Source of the DNA: Devosia nitrariae
Lineage (GTDB): Bacteria; Pseudomonadota; Alphaproteobacteria; Rhizobiales; Devosiaceae
Direction of reading: 5' to 3'
Assembly: GCF_030160115.1 (NCBI RefSeq)
Contig: NZ_BSNS01000034.1
Coordinates: 45,248 to 109,247 of the forward strand
Length of the DNA stretch: 64,000 bases
The notes beneath the pieces were generated by a model. The model was given only the letters and a program-made list of their open reading frames with translations. It was not told the origin of the DNA and searched no databases. Made by a program: the position numbers and the translations under genes. Below are positions 61,954 to 64,000 of the stretch, piece by piece; within the stretch, counting starts at the first letter, position 1, and each line of letters opens with the position of its first letter.

Positions 61954-62450
61954 CCCAGGCGATCCGCAGGCTGACGGGCGATGATGTCGGAGCCTATCGG
62001 GCGATCCGCCACGAGGCGCTCGTCAACCATCCGGAAGCCTTTGCCTCGACGGCCGCAAACTTTGCCAAGCGGAGCGACGGACAGCTCAAGGAGCTCCTCG
62101 ACAGTCTTGCATTTTTCGCGGCCGAAACCACTTCTGGAGAACTCGCCGGGATCGTCGCTTTCATGCGCAACGACGGCGAGAAGGAATTGCACCGGGGCTG
62201 GATGGTCCAGGTATATGTGCGCCCGCAAATGCGCGGCACCGGCTGCGCGCTCGCCCTCGTCGAGAGGCTTCTCGACCACGCCCGGCACCACGTCATCCAG
62301 GTGCATCTGGGGGTGGCAACCCACAACGAGCCGGCGCTCCGGCTCTACAGAAAGGCCGGTTTCGAAATCTACGGAACCGAACCGCGTTATCTTTTCGTGA
62401 ACGGTCGATTCATCGACGAACACCTGATGGTGCGCTTCCTGGACCGTTAG
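61950..62450 (+). CDS. GNAT-family N-acetyltransferase
   Basis: 166 residues of the GNAT fold. The start RRLTGDDVGAYRAIRHEALV resembles RimI-like and similar acetyltransferases. The acetyl-CoA-binding motif A is QVYVRPQMRGTGCALALVER near residue 90, and VATHNEPALRLYRKAGFEIY is motif B. The start is GTG at 61950, overlapping the hslV stop (GTGA), so it is coupled to hslV. It lies between hslV and hslU, as in several rhizobia. The substrate is unknown. Confidence 0.9.
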   Translation: MTQAIRRLTGDDVGAYRAIRHEALVNHPEAFASTAANFAKRSDGQLKELLDSLAFFAAETTSGELAGIVAFMRNDGEKELHRGWMVQVYVRPQMRGTGCALALVERLLDHARHHVIQVHLGVATHNEPALRLYRKAGFEIYGTEPRYLFVNGRFIDEHLMVRFLDR

Positions 62451-62454
62451 CGGC

Positions 62455-62484
62455 ACGCCGAAAAGTGGAAGCCGGTTTTCGGCG
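62455..62484. repeat. Short palindromic repeat before hslU
   Basis: GCCGAAAA and TTTTCGGC form an inverted repeat around GTGGAAGCCGG. It is related in core (AAGTGG, CCGGTTTTC) to the dispersed repeats elsewhere in the window. It lies between the GNAT gene and hslU. Confidence 0.7.
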
Positions 62485-62547
62485 GAAGCGACGCGGCACA
62501 CAACACCTACCGGTCCAACAGCAAGGCACCGCGAGAAAGCGACACAC

Positions 62548-63861
62548 ATGAGTGAAACCAATTTTTCCCCGCGCGAGATCGTTTCAGAGCTCGACCGCAA
62601 TATCGTGGGTCAGAAGGACGCCAAGCGCGCGGTCGCCGTGGCGCTGCGCAATCGCTGGCGCCGCCAGCAGCTCTCGCCGGAGTTGCGCCAGGAAGTGACG
62701 CCCAAGAACATCCTGATGATCGGGCCGACCGGCGTCGGCAAGACCGAGATCTCGCGCCGGCTCGCCAGGCTCGCCCAGGCGCCCTTCGTCAAGGTCGAGG
62801 CCACCAAGTTCACCGAGGTCGGCTATGTCGGGCGCGACGTCGAACAGATCGTGCGCGACCTCGTCGAGGCAGGCATCTCGGTGCTGCGCGACAAGCGGCG
62901 CCGGGACGTCGAGGCGCAGGCGCACCAGAATGCCGAGGAGCGGGTGATCGATGCGCTGGTCGGCCAATCCGCGACGCCCTCGACGCGCGATTCCTTCCGC
63001 AAGAAGCTGCGCAGCGGGGAGCTCGACGACAAAGACATCGAGATCGAGATGGCCGCGGCTCCCGGCGGCATGCCCATGTTCGACATTCCCGGCATGCCCG
63101 GAGCCAATGTCGGCATGATCAACCTCTCCGACATGTTCGGCAAGGCGTTCGGCCAGCGCGGCGTCAAGCGCAAGATGAAGGTCAAGGACACCCACGAACT
63201 GCTCGTTGCCGAAGAGGCCGACAAGCTGCTCGACCAGGAGCAGTTGAAGAGCGAAGCCATTGACCTCGTCGAGAACCACGGCATCGTCTTCATCGACGAG
63301 ATCGACAAGGTCGCCGCCCGCGAGGGCGGAGTCAGCGGCGGGCCCTCGCGCGAAGGCGTGCAGCGGGACCTCCTGCCCTTGATCGAGGGCACGACCGTTG
63401 CGACCAAGTACGGACCGGTCAAGACCGATCATATCCTCTTTATCGCTTCGGGCGCCTTCCACGTGTCCAAGCCTTCGGACCTGCTGCCCGAGCTGCAAGG
63501 GCGTTTGCCGATCCGTGTGGAACTGAGGGCCCTGACCCGCGAGGATTTCATCCGCATCCTCAGCGAGACCGACAACAGCCTGATCAAGCAGTATGTGGCG
63601 TTGATGGGGACCGAAGGCGTGACGCTCGACTTCACCACGGACGCGATCGAGGCCATCGCCGACGCGGCGGTCAGGGTCAATTCCAGTGTCGAGAACATCG
63701 GAGCGCGACGCCTGCAGACAGTGATGGAGCGGCTGGTCGAAGACATCTCGTTCGAGGCCCCCGACAAGGCGGGCGAGACCGTCGCCATCGACAAAGCGTT
63801 CGTCGAGCGGACCGTGGGCGCGCTCGCGGCCGATACGGACCTCTCCAAGTTCGTGCTCTAG
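62548..63861 (+). CDS. hslU: ATP-dependent protease ATPase subunit HslU
   Basis: AAA+ unfoldase that feeds substrates to HslV. 437 residues. It starts FSPREIVSELDRNIVGQKDA; Walker A is MIGPTGVGKTEISRRLARL near residue 60; GYVGRDVEQIVRDLVEAG is the pore loop; Walker B is GIVFIDEIDKVAAREGG near residue 255. The family's C-terminal end SKFVL, which docks into HslV, is present. It follows the GNAT gene by about 97 bp and is probably part of the hslV transcript. Confidence 0.97.
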   Translation: MSETNFSPREIVSELDRNIVGQKDAKRAVAVALRNRWRRQQLSPELRQEVTPKNILMIGPTGVGKTEISRRLARLAQAPFVKVEATKFTEVGYVGRDVEQIVRDLVEAGISVLRDKRRRDVEAQAHQNAEERVIDALVGQSATPSTRDSFRKKLRSGELDDKDIEIEMAAAPGGMPMFDIPGMPGANVGMINLSDMFGKAFGQRGVKRKMKVKDTHELLVAEEADKLLDQEQLKSEAIDLVENHGIVFIDEIDKVAAREGGVSGGPSREGVQRDLLPLIEGTTVATKYGPVKTDHILFIASGAFHVSKPSDLLPELQGRLPIRVELRALTREDFIRILSETDNSLIKQYVALMGTEGVTLDFTTDAIEAIADAAVRVNSSVENIGARRLQTVMERLVEDISFEAPDKAGETVAIDKAFVERTVGALAADTDLSKFVL

Positions 63862-63963
63862 AGCTTTTCCTGCTCCGATTGTATCGGAGCGGGAGCTCTA
63901 AACTATTGAATCATCGCGTTCGAACCGCAAAAGTGGTGTCCACTTTTGCTGAAAACGCTCTAG
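63862..63963. repeat. Nested palindromes after hslU
   Basis: An outer GAGCT / AGCTC pair encloses GCTCCGAT-TGT-ATCGGAGC (roughly 63862-63900). A second perfect stem, GCAAAAGTGG / CCACTTTTGC with a TGT loop (63927-63949), is followed by GAAAACGCTC. Related GTTTTCAACAAAAGTGA sequence follows cfa at 23724. No strong T-run, so termination is uncertain. The last 37 bases of the window show nothing recognisable. Confidence 0.7.
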
Positions 63964-64000
63964 GTCGTAGTGACAATTTAATCGACCTAGGGATTCCCCT

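Overview
The window is a GC-rich chromosomal segment of an alphaproteobacterium. Gene order and protein style point to the order Hyphomicrobiales, possibly a Devosia-like lineage (the order is likely; the family is a guess). Supporting signs are the mutS-glnD-murJ run, the rph-rdgB-hemW and hrcA-grpE runs, the hisB-DUF2628-hisH-hisA-hisF-hisE-coaA run beside hslV-hslU, a RamB-like regulator beside isocitrate lyase, and fructose-type ABC sugar transport. Nearly every gene is chromosomal housekeeping. I see no rRNA, tRNA, transposase, phage or CRISPR features.

Layout. 0-7.3 kb: murJ (cut by the window edge), glnD and mutS on the minus strand. 7.3-17.7 kb: a D-xylose/xyloside cluster, with a GH43 xylosidase, ABC substrate-binding protein, permease and ATPase, xylA, xylB and a LacI-type regulator on the minus strand, then a divergent aldose 1-epimerase and a DUF1697 gene. 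18-24.7 kb: a DUF1127 protein, a WYL regulator, a RamB-like regulator facing a small ORF and aceA, then cfa and a phosphotriesterase-like gene. 24.7-31 kb: an AlkD-like gene, comM, a GH25 lipoprotein, a repeat-rich stretch with one candidate 36-residue secreted peptide, marC, a nucleotidyltransferase and a DUF4258/DUF2283 pair. 31-39.4 kb: gshB, yraN, rsmI, an LpoA-like lipoprotein, hemW, rdgB, a 64-codon coupled ORF, rph, hrcA and grpE. 39.4-50.7 kb: pncA, a pabB-pabC fusion, alkB, dnaK, dnaJ, adenosine kinase, tetR, nth and an Ada-like methyltransferase. 50.7-55.8 kb: gpmA, dapB, a VOC protein, pyrF and small regulators and oxidoreductases. 55.9-61.2 kb: the his-coaA run. 61.3-63.9 kb: hslV, a GNAT gene and hslU.

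How it works together. The xyl cluster reads as a self-contained route: xylosides are trimmed by GH43, xylose is mutarotated and imported, isomerised by XylA and phosphorylated by XylB, with a LacI-type switch. Three heat-shock units (hrcA-grpE, dnaK, hslVU) each carry a similar RpoH-like promoter. Base-damage repair genes (alkB, nth, an Ada/Ogt-type gene, an AlkD-like gene, mutS) are scattered through the window.

The most notable non-genic signal is a 14-bp parS-like motif, GTTTCACGTGAATC and close variants, in six copies between 21 and 58.6 kb, two of them inside coding sequence. With gene content that lies near the origin in relatives, this suggests an extended ParB-loading zone with a non-canonical, asymmetric site. 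Three families of dispersed intergenic repeats fill most gaps. Several operator-like palindromes sit directly before regulators or their target genes. Many starts are GTG or TTG placed in stop/start overlaps (hemW, dnaJ, pyrF, xylA, dapB and others); these were chosen from ribosome-binding sites rather than from the longest frame.
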